A stretch of 64,000 nucleotides of DNA from Bacteroidota bacterium (GTDB lineage: Bacteria > Bacteroidota > Bacteroidia > Chitinophagales > Saprospiraceae), in assembly GCA_030147525.1 (NCBI GenBank), contig JASBVF010000028.1:1-64000 (forward strand), given 5' to 3'. Shown here one piece after another: positions 16,221-24,811 of the stretch (position 1 is its first letter; every line of letters starts with the position of its first letter). The position numbers were made by a program, and so were the translations under genes. The notes under the pieces were generated by a model. The model ran no database searches, was not told the DNA's origin, and worked only from the letters and a program-made list of their open reading frames with translations.

Positions 16221-17480
16221 TTATGGTCGGGTCAAATCCCAATCATTGGGTCCGAATGCTGAGTATGAAACCGGGATATTGTATTCATACACATCTACAG
16301 TACATTGAATGTGCTTTTTGTTTGGACTTTGCCAAACCCAAAACCCCGATGTGTGGGGATTCAAAGGGAAGGTACCGTTATTGGTCGTAGGGAAAAAGGC
16401 TGAATGTACAGGTTGAGGGTGTGAACCATTTAACCCTGTATTGTCATATGTAGTGAAGCTACCAGAGCAACCATTGTTAAAAAGGCTATAGTCGTACTTC
16501 CAAGTTGCCGAAGAAATGGTTAGCGCTGGCGAGAAACTACTGCTGTAAACCCAATTTCCCCAAAAGTTCTTTTTCTGCGCCCGTGTACGAACAACAAACC
16601 TGCACTGTGTGCCATGCGGTTGAAAAGCGCATTCACCAGTTGAAAGAGCCCAATTTGCACAGGCATTGCCCTCCACTTCAACTTTTACCCTCCTCTTGTT
16701 TGCAGGTGTTTTCCAACCATTCAGTCTGGAAAAATCTGTGTTCCAGCATCCGGGGTCATTGGGGCATCCTTCAACAACCATAAAGCTTGCATCCGAAGAA
16801 CTTGGAGAATTGTAGTTTGAAAGTTGCGAGACTTTGCTGAAATCTCCATCCAATATGACTTTGATAAGGTTGCTGTTTGTGAACTGGTAAATCTGCCCAC
16901 CAGCTTTCACTAAGCCGTTCTCATTCAACACAGCAACATTTTCTGGTACTATGGTAGCGTAATCCCAGTAAACAGAGGCATCACTTGGGTCGGTCACATT
17001 TCTGATGAGGCCGGAAGAAAACTTTTGGTTGAAAATTGTCGAGTGTACCGGGCCTTGGCTCAAGGCCTGTTGCTGTTGTTCGGAACTTAAACTCTCATAG
17101 TAATCGCTGATGGCGTCTTCTGCGCTAACTATCTGGTTAAAAAGTCTCCTTTGGGAGGTAAAACCAAGTGACGATTCCCAAGCATCGACTGCTGAAGATT
17201 CAGCTTCGTTAATTTCTCCCAAGGTATTTTCAAGGTCTTCCAAGGTAGAAAAAACCAGCATTCCGCTTTGGAAAGAAACACTTGCAGTAGGTGAAAAGTC
17301 TGAACGGGATGTAATAATCCCAGAACCTGTGTTGTTCTCAATTTCGGTGTCCTGATTCTCGGGCGTTGCCGGCAATACTTCTTTTTTGCAGCCACCGACA
17401 ATGGCAGTGACTGCGATGGCAAGAGCAAGGATTGCAAAGAATCCTTTACGGAAACGGGGAGGTTTTAACCTCTTTTTCAT
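16221..17480 (-). CDS. Large lipoprotein, C11
   Basis: The start at 17480 gives a lipoprotein signal (FFAILALAIAVTAIVGGCKK); the frame extends 39 codons upstream into the shared head and is rejected. The 419-residue protein shares its N-terminal layout with the C12 lipoprotein (GMLVFSTLEDLENTL, WESSLGFTSQRRLFNQI, GGQIYQFTNSNLIKVILDGDF). The C-terminal half is cysteine-containing (EGCPNDPGCW, CANWALSTGECAFQPHGTQCRF), probably disulphide-bonded and surface exposed. No enzyme motif was recognised. It lies downstream of a small HTH-like gene and an operator-like leader that cassette C8 also carries. Confidence 0.75.
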   Translation of the reverse strand: MKKRLKPPRFRKGFFAILALAIAVTAIVGGCKKEVLPATPENQDTEIENNTGSGIITSRSDFSPTASVSFQSGMLVFSTLEDLENTLGEINEAESSAVDAWESSLGFTSQRRLFNQIVSAEDAISDYYESLSSEQQQQALSQGPVHSTIFNQKFSSGLIRNVTDPSDASVYWDYATIVPENVAVLNENGLVKAGGQIYQFTNSNLIKVILDGDFSKVSQLSNYNSPSSSDASFMVVEGCPNDPGCWNTDFSRLNGWKTPANKRRVKVEVEGNACANWALSTGECAFQPHGTQCRFVVRTRAQKKNFWGNWVYSSSFSPALTISSATWKYDYSLFNNGCSGSFTTYDNTGLNGSHPQPVHSAFFPTTNNGTFPLNPHTSGFWVWQSPNKKHIQCTVDVYEYNIPVSYSAFGPNDWDLTRP

Positions 17481-17639
17481 AAGTTTGTACTTTAATACGT
17501 TAATGGTTGATGTCAATTTGTCCATACAATTGGCATCAGCTTTTTTCCTCCAAGAGGGAGTTTTCCCACTCGAAGAAAATGTCAAGCTGAATGTCAATTA
17601 TTGGCAAACTTGACCTCGCAAATATGCTGGCAATCCATA

Positions 17640-17682
17640 TTACCAAAGTTGGTAAAAATTGGCAAAATATGGTAAAAATTGA
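17640..17682 (-). promoter_or_regulatory. Operator-like repeats in the C11 head
   Basis: A palindrome, TTACCAA-AG-TTGGTAA (17640-17655), overlaps two direct copies of TGGTAAAAATTG (starting 17650 and 17670). They lie between the HTH-like gene and the lipoprotein gene. This arrangement suits a binding site for the HTH-like protein. Confidence 0.55.
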
Positions 17683-17690
17683 CAATCCCA

Positions 17691-17933
17691 TTATACGTCT
17701 TTGTACGCTTCCTTAGATACGCCGGGTGGATACCCAAATTCTTCATAAATCAGTTTTTGGCATTTGAGGGTGATTGAACCGCTGGGAAGGTCTATTCCAC
17801 TTTTTTCAAGTTTGGTTTTGAAAGTCTTTACAGACCGCCAGCCAAATTCATCTGTCATTTGTTGTCGGGTCTTGCAACCCGGAAGCAGGTAACCTTTAGG
17901 GTTGTTCTCAGAGCGATGATTTTTCATGGTCAT
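17691..17933 (-). CDS. Small HTH-like protein, C11 copy
   Basis: This 80-residue basic protein has the core KTRQQMTDEFGWRSVKTFKTKL followed by SGIDLPSGSITLKCQKLIYEEFGYP. The first part resembles the recognition helix-turn-helix of small Bacteroidota DNA-binding proteins, and the LPSG...QKLIYEEFGYP ending is a common partner motif. It differs from the C8 copy by only a few residues, mainly near the C-terminus. It sits in the cassette head between the leading box and the operator-like repeats, so autoregulation or control of the lipoprotein gene is likely but unproven. Confidence 0.65.
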   Translation of the reverse strand: MTMKNHRSENNPKGYLLPGCKTRQQMTDEFGWRSVKTFKTKLEKSGIDLPSGSITLKCQKLIYEEFGYPPGVSKEAYKDV

Positions 17934-18004
17934 AGTTTTGAGTGAGGTTATGTGATTTTAGTTCATCTTTTAAGTTGCTTTTTAGTTTTGTTTCTTCTTT
18001 TATT

Positions 18005-18099
18005 GCCGCTAACGGTTGTACTCCTGTCAGCCCCGCCCGTGCGTTGGGCTTGAGCGTTAGCAATTAGGCGGGTTTGGCAGGAGTACATTGTTAGTCATC
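18005..18099 (-). repeat. attC-like site of cassette C10
   Basis: Minus strand: box GATGACTAAC, spacer AAT, outer stem GTACTCCTG / CAGGAGTAC, inner CCCGCC / GGCGGG, long loop with CTAACGCTC, spacer AACC, box GTTAGCGGC. The AAC box pairs with the C10 leading box near 18711-18719. Confidence 0.85.
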
Positions 18100-18114
18100 G
18101 TTGCTCTTTTTTTT

Positions 18115-18693
18115 CTATTCTCCATAATGTTCTAACATCATCCTTTTTATGTCAATCGGACGATAAGTTGAACCTTCGGGGATTAATTCAATCAGATATT
18201 CAAATTGAGGTTCATCCAGAATTATCATCATACTCGACTCATCCATGAACAGTCCAAAAACCCTTTCATGTCTCCCAAAATCTTCAAGTATTTCATCAAT
18301 TAACCTGAAGCCGGAATTGAATGCTGTTCCCCAATCTGATGAACCAGAAGTGTCATATGTTTTTCCATTCAATTCAATAGTCCTCTTTGTGTATGTTGAT
18401 GTTTCATTATCAAATTCTTCGACATACTCGCCAATATTTAAGTCAATCCCCATTTCCTTTAACATTACCAACATTCCTTTGATTTGGTCATAAATCCCGT
18501 TGGCTTCGTAAATGAATTCAGCATCAATTCCAAAGACTCTGTTCAAACCTTCCGAAGGAAATTTTATAACTCCGTCTTTTTGATAATTTTCAAATGTCTT
18601 TTCAACAATTGTTTCTAAACTGTTTGGGGCAACGTATTTGAAATACCCCAATTCTTGGAGTTTTGATTCTACCTGTTCCTTTGATTTATTCAT
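18115..18693 (-). CDS. Uncharacterised soluble protein, sole gene of C10
   Basis: This 192-residue acidic protein has no signal peptide and was not recognised. It has a helical N-terminus (MNKSKEQVESKLQELGYF), then mixed alpha/beta sequence with many Asp/Glu residues and a DESSMMIILDEPQFEYLIELIP ending. The smallest complete cassette carries only this gene, unlike its large neighbours, which carry two. Small single-gene cassettes in integrons often encode toxin, antitoxin or acetyltransferase-like proteins, but nothing here supports any of those. Confidence 0.6.
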   Translation of the reverse strand: MNKSKEQVESKLQELGYFKYVAPNSLETIVEKTFENYQKDGVIKFPSEGLNRVFGIDAEFIYEANGIYDQIKGMLVMLKEMGIDLNIGEYVEEFDNETSTYTKRTIELNGKTYDTSGSSDWGTAFNSGFRLIDEILEDFGRHERVFGLFMDESSMMIILDEPQFEYLIELIPEGSTYRPIDIKRMMLEHYGE

Positions 18694-18710
18694 TTTTTTC
18701 TTTTTTAATG

Positions 18711-18782
18711 GTGACTAACGGTCGGCGCCGGCGCAGTGGGGGCGCATAGCCCCCATTGCCGCTGGCGCATTGTTAGCATCAG
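18711..18782 (-). repeat. attC-like site of cassette C9
   Basis: Minus strand: box GATGCTAAC, spacer AAT, outer stem GCGCCAGCG / CGCCGGCGC, inner TGGGGGC / GCCCCCA with loop TATGC, spacer CGACC, box GTTAGTCAC. The AAC box pairs with the C9 leading box at 21885-21893. Confidence 0.85.
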
Positions 18783-18828
18783 TTTTCTTTTTCTATATTC
18801 TCTGAAATTGGTTTTCTCTACAGGTTGA

Positions 18829-19461
18829 CTATCTCTTTTTCTCTTTGGAAACTTTGAACATATAACTTAAAGAGAACCCAAAAGAATCAATAGGTTTTAA
18901 ATCAGCGGAGGTAGGTTTCTTTCCAATGTTCAGGCCGTTAACGAAATACGGCCCTATCAAAAAGTTCTTGTAGCGTACTCCTAAAGTGAGCAGATGCCCA
19001 TATTTTTTTTTGTTCTCCAGTTCAATTTGGTATTCAGTACCAGTATGGATATAGCTTCTGACATTTGATAGATAACTAAACGTAACCCCCGTGCCGACAT
19101 ATAAGTAATCTACTGGATACCACTTCCCTGAAACTGTACCTGAAAAACTGTTGAGTTTTAGTCCTTCAATAGATACAAAAAAACAATTAGATGCGTCCAT
19201 TTCTTTTTTTGTATAAAGCAGGTTTATTGCAATGGAAAACTTTCTCGATAGGTGTTTCTCGCCTTGAATGCCATAAACAGCACTACGTACTGAAAAACCT
19301 TTATTGAAAATGTCAAAGTCGTCACCATAAATACAAAGATGGGTAGAGTCTGTTTCTTCTATTTTCGCAAAGTCAATGCCGATAGTAGCACCTATAAATG
19401 ACTGTGACCAAGAGGCAGTTGTACAGATGCTGAGTATCAATCCGATTAAAGTATTTTTCAT
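18829..19461 (-). CDS. Outer-membrane beta-barrel-like protein, C9 partner
   Basis: The start at 19461 gives a signal peptide (MKNTLIGLILSICTTASWSQ); 11 extra upstream codons fall in the intercistronic hairpin and are rejected. The 210-residue protein shows alternating strands (FSGTVSGKWYPVDYLYVGTGVTFSY, LLTLGVRYKNFLIGPYFV) and the end FGFSLSYMFKVSKEKKR, as in small barrels. It follows the metalloprotease gene across a 16-bp stem. It may be an envelope partner of the protease; the function is unknown. Confidence 0.6.
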   Translation of the reverse strand: MKNTLIGLILSICTTASWSQSFIGATIGIDFAKIEETDSTHLCIYGDDFDIFNKGFSVRSAVYGIQGEKHLSRKFSIAINLLYTKKEMDASNCFFVSIEGLKLNSFSGTVSGKWYPVDYLYVGTGVTFSYLSNVRSYIHTGTEYQIELENKKKYGHLLTLGVRYKNFLIGPYFVNGLNIGKKPTSADLKPIDSFGFSLSYMFKVSKEKKR

Positions 19462-19476
19462 ATCGTATTGTTTTTT

Positions 19477-19516
19477 GAGAGGGCAGGCAGCCATTGCATC
19501 GGCTGCCCGCCCTCTC
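19477..19516 (-). promoter_or_regulatory. Intercistronic hairpin in C9
   Basis: A 16-bp stem, GAGAGGGCAGGCAGCC with GGCTGCCCGCCCTCTC (one mismatch), lies between the metalloprotease stop (19537) and the barrel gene start (19461). No T-run follows on the minus strand, so it is more likely an mRNA stabiliser or attenuator than a terminator. Confidence 0.75.
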
Positions 19517-19536
19517 CGTTGATAATCAGAAATCCG

Positions 19537-21681
19537 TTATCTGGTGATTGTCATCTTTTCTGCCCGCACAAAATTGTTGAACCCGTCAAAGTAGGCGAAT
19601 ACAAGTATGCCGGGGTAAGAAATCCTTTTCCGGGATAGTTCATCCACTGAACCTTCAAAAAGCAGCCTGCCAGTAATGTCGAATATTTTGACATTGACAA
19701 TTTCATTGGCTGTCGTCCGGTCATTCAAACCCGCTTGGTTCGAAGCAGCAGACCTGTCATCATTGCCTCCTCCTCCTTGCAGACCATTATATTCCTCACA
19801 GGTGGGGTCGTCACCGAGGCAGTCCGTCAGCTTGACGTTCTTCTTTTTGTCAGGGCCTCCCGCTCCGAGCAGTTTCACGGTAATCGTGAAATGCTGGGGG
19901 TACCAGTTGTATTTGGGTAAATCGGTCACGTTGAGAACAGGCCCATAGTACGAATTACCTGAACTTCCGGGGACTGTCCACCCATAAGGAAAATACCAAA
20001 CGTAATCCGCTGTCGAACCAGCCCCACCGGAAATGAACATGGTCAACTGGTCGTCTTCCTCACAGACTGATTGCGGCCCTACTATGCTGAAATTACAATC
20101 GACATTGGGGATGGTGATGCAGACCTCGGCCCATGCTGCCCTTACGACCTCGGCCTCATCGGAACATGGGCCATAATGGGAATAGGTTGCCCCGACCGTT
20201 GCTTCTGCAAATTCGTCAACATCATCCGTATTGTCCAGATAGTTGACGGCTTCCAGTACAATGGTCATCGCCTTGTCCAGACCAAGCCCATCTATTCCGG
20301 TAGTGGCATCACCTTCGGTCATCAGGAAAAACCAACGCCTGAGAGGCCCACCACGTGGGTATTGGTTTGTCAATGCCTGCGTGACTGCATCCCAACAATT
20401 AAAGTTTGGGTTCTCTAAGTCCCGGTCAGTGTCAATAGCTTGTACTGCGGCATCGTCATCACCCATCCCCCAGTCAGTAAACCCTTGAACGTCTGATTCG
20501 CCGTATGTTCCGACCATATCACAAATGGCTTCATGTAGAGTTCGAGTACCGATATTGCCATACGATATATAATCAAATAGATATGCATGGCAAAGTTCAT
20601 GACCAGCGACATCGTGGGTGGCGACTGGCCGATTGCCAGCCGCTGTCTGACCAAAGCGCAGAAACGCCATGGTTGTGCCAACGTCACCGTCATTAAATGA
20701 ACGTGCGTTATCAATAAACGTGTTGTCAAAAGCCACCTGCACGGATTCAAAATCAATGTCCGCATTTGAAAGAGCAGGCAGTACGCTCGTGGTCACAAAA
20801 TGGCATTGGTAAACACCGGGCGCTGCCTGAGCCGCTGTCCAAGGTGCATCAGGGTCAGGGTCGTTGTTGGTAGGGATGACCAATGTACCGAACGCTGCGA
20901 CCGAGGTTGGACTTCCGGGTGCAGTACTGACATTTCCGTCTCCTGATACAAGCGAATGGACGCCTCCTTCAAAAGTATCGTCCAAGTCTTGTTGCCCGTA
21001 ATTTACGGTAGGAGCAATGTTGTGGGCGTATGTGTCAATTGTTTTCAAGACAGTACCTGTCTGGGCATCCACCCATGACTGCTTTGGGCCGTTTTTCTCG
21101 TACACCGCTTCCCATACCAGTTTGTACCCACAGTTCCCTTCAAGGTTCAGGGCGATTGCCAGTTCGGATTGAACGGCCCCTTCGGGCTGCAATATTACGC
21201 CCAGTTGACTGGAAAGGATACTGGGGTTGGTGCCAACGTTTATGCCAGAATAGATGTTGGGGGCAAGCATATATGCCACCGCACAAGGGTCTCCGGGTTC
21301 GTTGGTCAGTGCAGAGACCGTGTGCCCACCCCCGACCACTTTCAGGCCGTGGTGGTACTGCTGGTACTTGTAGTGGTTGAGGTCTGCGTTTAACCTGCTC
21401 GGTGTGGTCTTTACGAGCGTGAAGGACGAGCCGCCTTCAACCCCGAGCAGCGGGTACAATGCTTCAATGCTCGGAAGTTCAGCGGATTTGGTCAGGTCGA
21501 ACTGGATAAGCCCGGACGGGCTAATGGAGGTTGCGTAGTACATCAGGCTGTCCAAGTTGCCGTCCAGAAAGGAATTGAAACCAGCGCATTCTGAGGTGTT
21601 GTCGCCACTGCCCTCTGTTTGTCCAAATGACGTCCAGACGGTCAGGGCCAAGAGCAAGGAAAGAAACAGTTTAACTTTCAT
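19537..21681 (-). CDS. Secreted M4-like metalloprotease with T9SS tail, C9
   Basis: The start at 21681 gives a signal peptide (VKLFLSLLLALTVWTSFGQ). The 714-residue precursor has an FTP/PepSY-type propeptide (to about residue 230, LVWEAVYEKNGPKQSWVDAQTGTVLKTIDTYAH). A catalytic domain follows with zinc motif HELCH in DVAGHELCHAYLFDYI and the downstream ligand motif LHEAICDMVG, the M4 (thermolysin-like) arrangement. A C-terminal PKD-like segment and a T9SS-like end (NVKIFDITGRLLFEGS...VRAEKMTITR) follow. It is probably exported to the surface. It leads cassette C9, before a hairpin and a barrel gene. Confidence 0.85.
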   Translation of the reverse strand: MKVKLFLSLLLALTVWTSFGQTEGSGDNTSECAGFNSFLDGNLDSLMYYATSISPSGLIQFDLTKSAELPSIEALYPLLGVEGGSSFTLVKTTPSRLNADLNHYKYQQYHHGLKVVGGGHTVSALTNEPGDPCAVAYMLAPNIYSGINVGTNPSILSSQLGVILQPEGAVQSELAIALNLEGNCGYKLVWEAVYEKNGPKQSWVDAQTGTVLKTIDTYAHNIAPTVNYGQQDLDDTFEGGVHSLVSGDGNVSTAPGSPTSVAAFGTLVIPTNNDPDPDAPWTAAQAAPGVYQCHFVTTSVLPALSNADIDFESVQVAFDNTFIDNARSFNDGDVGTTMAFLRFGQTAAGNRPVATHDVAGHELCHAYLFDYISYGNIGTRTLHEAICDMVGTYGESDVQGFTDWGMGDDDAAVQAIDTDRDLENPNFNCWDAVTQALTNQYPRGGPLRRWFFLMTEGDATTGIDGLGLDKAMTIVLEAVNYLDNTDDVDEFAEATVGATYSHYGPCSDEAEVVRAAWAEVCITIPNVDCNFSIVGPQSVCEEDDQLTMFISGGAGSTADYVWYFPYGWTVPGSSGNSYYGPVLNVTDLPKYNWYPQHFTITVKLLGAGGPDKKKNVKLTDCLGDDPTCEEYNGLQGGGGNDDRSAASNQAGLNDRTTANEIVNVKIFDITGRLLFEGSVDELSRKRISYPGILVFAYFDGFNNFVRAEKMTITR

Positions 21682-21883
21682 GTCAAGAAAAATTTGAGGT
21701 TGACAGTCAATGAGACCGTTCGGGAAATATTCCCTTATGTACCAATAAAAAAAGCCAAAGCACCTAATCACAAACGGTTCTTATCCTTCTCGGATGTATT
21801 CCCTAAGCGTCTCTTTTGATTTTGTCCGCTTATTCGGGTATTGGTCTGAACGGTTTGTTTTTGGTTTTTTTCTTTTTTTTAAT

Positions 21884-21955
21884 TGATGCTAACGGTTGGA
21901 TGTACGCTGTGCGGGCGTTTAGTCCGCATAGGCGTACATCCGTTGTTAGCGGCAT
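21884..21955 (-). repeat. attC-like site of cassette C8
   Basis: Minus strand: box GCCGCTAAC, spacer AAC, outer stem GGATGTACGC / GCGTACATCC, inner TGCGG / CCGCA with loop ACTAAACGC, spacer AACC, box GTTAGCATC. The AAC box pairs with the C8 leading box at 24721-24729. Confidence 0.85.
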
Positions 21956-22112
21956 TCAATCAATTTTGGGGGACTAAGTAAGGTAGGACTTTGTTTCTTC
22001 ATTGTCCATTGCTACGAAGAATGGCATATGCATGCGGACACCCAAGATTTGCACTTCCTGGCGGGAGAAAACGCTGAGTTTGAAGTTGCATCACCTTTTA
22101 GAACGAATAGTG

Positions 22113-22886
22113 CTAATTTATTTTAAAACTTGCCATTGTACTTAGGTATGGTTTTATCATGTCTATGCGCTGTTTTCCCATCAGAATGTGCAATCCACTT
22201 GCCATGCCTACAGAAAAACTGTCAGTAATTTTTCTGCTCACTGATACTCGTCCTGTTAAGCCATAATATAGATATTTTGCAGAAATCCTAAAAGTGACAT
22301 TGGTAGTGACATAATTCCCGGAAAGCGGGTAGTAGAGTTCAGAAACCACTGCTCCTGCAAGCTCGTTTAGATTCATCAAACCCAATTGCCCTCCAATGCC
22401 CCACTCTAAATCCCATTTTTTACTAATTTCATGACATCTTAGTATTTCTAAGGTTAAATAATTTGTAGTATATGCGCCATCGTCAGGCTTGTAATGCTTA
22501 AACCCTGCATTTTCGAGTACTTCGTATTTGGATAAATCTGGCACTCCTTCTATTCTGTCCTCCAAAGGAGTAAAGATATTTTCATCAGCCTTTTTAATGA
22601 ATTGCTCAACACCACCAACACTAAAAATATATTCACCGGAAAGCTGGTAGGTGTACTTGTTTAACCCATATGTTAGCAGAGCCTTGTACTTGCTTTTACC
22701 AAGGCTGCGGGCAAGCCCAACTTGAAATCCATCACCTGCACCTTCTTCTGGAAAGTATAAATAGGGTAACACCTCACTTGAAAATGTATATTTTGAAGCA
22801 CGCTCTTTTTGGGCATCGCAGTTGTGAATCAAAAACAAGTGCAAAAACATCACCAGACATCCTTTCATCGTAGTTGAACTCTTCAT
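22113..22886 (-). CDS. Barrel-like envelope protein, C8 partner
   Basis: The start at 22886 gives a signal peptide (MKGCLVMFLHLFLIHNCDAQ, with six residues before it); a 52-codon upstream extension overlaps the lipoprotein gene and the hairpin and is rejected. The 257-residue protein has alternating strands (DGFQVGLARSLGKSKYKALLTYGLNKYTYQLSGEYIF, WDLEWGIGGQLGLMNL, NVTFRISAKYLYYGLTGRVSVSRKITDSFSVGMASGLHILMG). A barrel is likely; no known family was recognised. It is the second gene of C8, after a hairpin. Confidence 0.6.
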   Translation of the reverse strand: MKSSTTMKGCLVMFLHLFLIHNCDAQKERASKYTFSSEVLPYLYFPEEGAGDGFQVGLARSLGKSKYKALLTYGLNKYTYQLSGEYIFSVGGVEQFIKKADENIFTPLEDRIEGVPDLSKYEVLENAGFKHYKPDDGAYTTNYLTLEILRCHEISKKWDLEWGIGGQLGLMNLNELAGAVVSELYYPLSGNYVTTNVTFRISAKYLYYGLTGRVSVSRKITDSFSVGMASGLHILMGKQRIDMIKPYLSTMASFKIN

Positions 22887-22902
22887 GTCTTTTCGATTAA
22901 AA

Positions 22903-22940
22903 GTAAAAGGCAGGAAGCCTTTTGGCCTCCCACCTTTTAC
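22903..22940 (-). promoter_or_regulatory. Intercistronic hairpin in C8
   Basis: GTAAAAGGcaGGaaGCC pairs with GGCctCCcaCCTTTTAC, with symmetric bulges, between the C8 lipoprotein stop (22951) and the partner start (22886). A short TTTT follows on the minus strand. Confidence 0.65.
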
Positions 22941-22950
22941 GATTGATTTA

Positions 22951-24210
22951 TCATTGTTGTTGAAAGTTTTCTCGGAACCACATTCCGTCGTTACCTCCCG
23001 TGTATATTTTGTAAGCCGTTCCTTCGCCTTCGGCTGGGTCACAGTATTCGATGATTACCAAGCCTGCAATGTCGTCGTTGTTCCTTGTCGGCACAGTGAA
23101 ACTCAACGGAACCCCGATTTCCCATTTTTTGTCTACTGTATATTTAGGAGTTACCCCAAATGTGAAGGACGTCGATTGTCCGCCGTCATCTTCCACGAAA
23201 AGTACGCCCCAAGTGTCCACATCGGTAGGAAGCCATGTCTTTATTTGTTGATTGATAATATCAACATTGGTCCAACTTGAGCTTGTCATATCCTCCCAAT
23301 GCTTGTCAACTTGTGTGAAAAACTGGTCGAGGAATATCAGTCCATTCGAATTTACGGCTGCAAAGGCATAAGTGATATTTAGTTCCACTTTAGGTAATCT
23401 AAACCCCTTCTCAATTACCTTTACCGCATCTTTATTTGAAAAACGGATTTTGCGAAGTTGGTCTTTCTTGTTTGCAGGGCGGTCGCAAGGAGCAGGCGGA
23501 AATAAATTAACTGGATTACCTGATATGGTTCCAGAACCACCGCCATCAATATACTGAGCGTTTTTTATCGTAGCCTCCTCATAATACTTCACGTTCCCTA
23601 CAACATTTGATGGTGTGAAGTTTACAAGTGATGTAGGCTTCGTCCTCCCCTTGACAGTAGTGGCAGCGTCGTTTACAACTGCATCATGTGCCTCATCCAT
23701 AGCAACTACAGCGTACCTAACACTCTCATCGAATGAATTTGCAATTTGCACAGAATTGCCATTAGCATCGTATGCTGGCAATGTAGTTACCAAAGGTGAT
23801 TCTGGGTCGGTATCGTTATCCAATACAACGTAGTATTGGATTCTGTCAATGTGCTGCTCGAAAGTCTCAATTGAATCAAAGAAAGCATAAGAAGGATATC
23901 CAATCTCCATCAGTGGATTTTGAGCAAGCAAATTCTGTACAACAGAAGGTGTCCTTAACCCAACACCCCCTTCTGTGAAATCCACCAGCATGAACTCTTC
24001 AACTCCTGATTTATGGAACAGTTCAATTTGCTTTTGAGTAAGGTCTCCAGATTTTTTTCGGTCCTCAATAAGAAGTTGAGCAAGTGCAAAAAGAGGTTCT
24101 TGAGATTGAACAGAGGCTTCATTGGCATCTGATACAATTTCATTTTTTTCACATCCCAGGAAGGGCATCAATGCGGCTCCGAGAAGGAATAAAATCGTTT
24201 GTTTTTTCAT
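22951..24210 (-). CDS. Large lipoprotein, C8
   Basis: The start at 24210 gives a lipoprotein signal (TILFLLGAALMPFLGCEK). The 419-residue protein was not recognised. It has a helical N-terminal part (KKSGDLTQKQIELFHKSGVE), then beta-rich sequence with DNDTDPESPLVTTLPAYDANGNSVQ and a C-terminal region rich in aromatic residues (FTFGVTPKYTVDKKWEIGVPLSFTVP). There is no T9SS tail and no enzyme motif. It sits directly behind a head shared with C11, although its coding sequence differs from the C11 lipoprotein. Confidence 0.7.
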   Translation of the reverse strand: MKKQTILFLLGAALMPFLGCEKNEIVSDANEASVQSQEPLFALAQLLIEDRKKSGDLTQKQIELFHKSGVEEFMLVDFTEGGVGLRTPSVVQNLLAQNPLMEIGYPSYAFFDSIETFEQHIDRIQYYVVLDNDTDPESPLVTTLPAYDANGNSVQIANSFDESVRYAVVAMDEAHDAVVNDAATTVKGRTKPTSLVNFTPSNVVGNVKYYEEATIKNAQYIDGGGSGTISGNPVNLFPPAPCDRPANKKDQLRKIRFSNKDAVKVIEKGFRLPKVELNITYAFAAVNSNGLIFLDQFFTQVDKHWEDMTSSSWTNVDIINQQIKTWLPTDVDTWGVLFVEDDGGQSTSFTFGVTPKYTVDKKWEIGVPLSFTVPTRNNDDIAGLVIIEYCDPAEGEGTAYKIYTGGNDGMWFRENFQQQ

Positions 24211-24368
24211 AATTTTGTATTTTAATACATAATGGTTGATGTCAATCTGTCTATACAATTGGCATCAGCTTTTTTCCTCCATGAGGGAGTTTTCCCACTC
24301 GAAGAAAATGTCAAGCTGAATGTCAATTATTGGCAAACTTGACCTCGCAAATATGCTGGCAATCCATA

Positions 24369-24410
24369 TTACCAAAGTTGGTAAAAATCGGTAAAATATG
24401 GTAGAAATTG
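24369..24410 (-). promoter_or_regulatory. Operator-like repeats in the C8 head
   Basis: The palindrome TTACCAA-AG-TTGGTAA is conserved here, followed by GGTAAAATATGG and GGTAGAAATTGG. The position relative to the small gene and lipoprotein start is the same as in C11. The palindrome is unchanged, whereas the direct copies have drifted by one base each. Confidence 0.5.
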
Positions 24411-24418
24411 GCAATGCT

Positions 24419-24661
24419 TTAGACATCCTTATAGGCATGTTTAGCTACACCGGGTGGATAACCAAATTCTTCATAAATCAGTTTTTGCCATTTAAGGGTG
24501 ATTGAACCGCTGGGAAGTTCTATTCCACTTTTTTCAAGTTTGGTTTTGAAAGTCTTTACAGACCGCCAGCCAAATTCATCTGTCATTTGTTGCCGGGTCT
24601 TGCAACCCGGAAGCAGGTAACCTTTAGGGTTGTTCTCAGAGCGATGATTTTTCATGGTCAT
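24419..24661 (-). CDS. Small HTH-like protein, C8 copy
   Basis: This 80-residue paralogue of the protein at 17691-17933 is identical through KTRQQMTDEFGWRSVKTFKTKL and differs at a few positions (IELP for IDLP, KWQK for KCQK, VAKHAYKDV for VSKEAYKDV). The near-identical nucleotide sequence, including non-coding flanks, points to recent duplication or head exchange between cassettes. It probably binds DNA; its target is unknown. Confidence 0.65.
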   Translation of the reverse strand: MTMKNHRSENNPKGYLLPGCKTRQQMTDEFGWRSVKTFKTKLEKSGIELPSGSITLKWQKLIYEEFGYPPGVAKHAYKDV

Positions 24662-24720
24662 AGTTTTGAGTGAGGTTATGTGATTTTAGTTCATCTTTAA
24701 TTTTTGTTTCTTCTTTTATT

Positions 24721-24790
24721 GCCGCTAACGGCTGCATACACGCAGGCGGGGCGTATAGCCCCGCTTGCCGTGTATGCGTTGTTGTGTCCA
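24721..24790 (-). repeat. attC-like site of cassette C7
   Basis: Minus strand: box GGACACAAC, spacer AAC, outer stem GCATACACG / CGTGTATGC, inner GCGGGGC / GCCCCGC with loop TATAC, spacer AGCC, box GTTAGCGGC. The stem is one base different from the C4 site at 33394-33465. The AAC box pairs with the C7 leading box at 27852-27860. Confidence 0.9.
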
Positions 24791-24811
24791 GTTGTCTCTT
24801 AATTTCTTTTC

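Larger units (their letters stand above)
17475..18013. repeat. Shared cassette head, copy in C11
   Basis: The stretch from the leading GTTAGCGGC box through the 80-codon gene and its leader to the lipoprotein start codon is nearly identical to 24205-24729 in C8. Identity ends at the start of the lipoprotein coding sequence, so two unrelated-looking effectors sit behind one control segment. Confidence 0.85.
24205..24729. repeat. Shared cassette head, copy in C8
   Basis: This is the second copy of the 525-540-bp head also found at 17475-18013. It holds the leading box GTTAGCGGC, the HTH-like gene and the operator-like leader. Differences are scattered substitutions and one short deletion upstream of the small gene. 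Confidence 0.85.
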
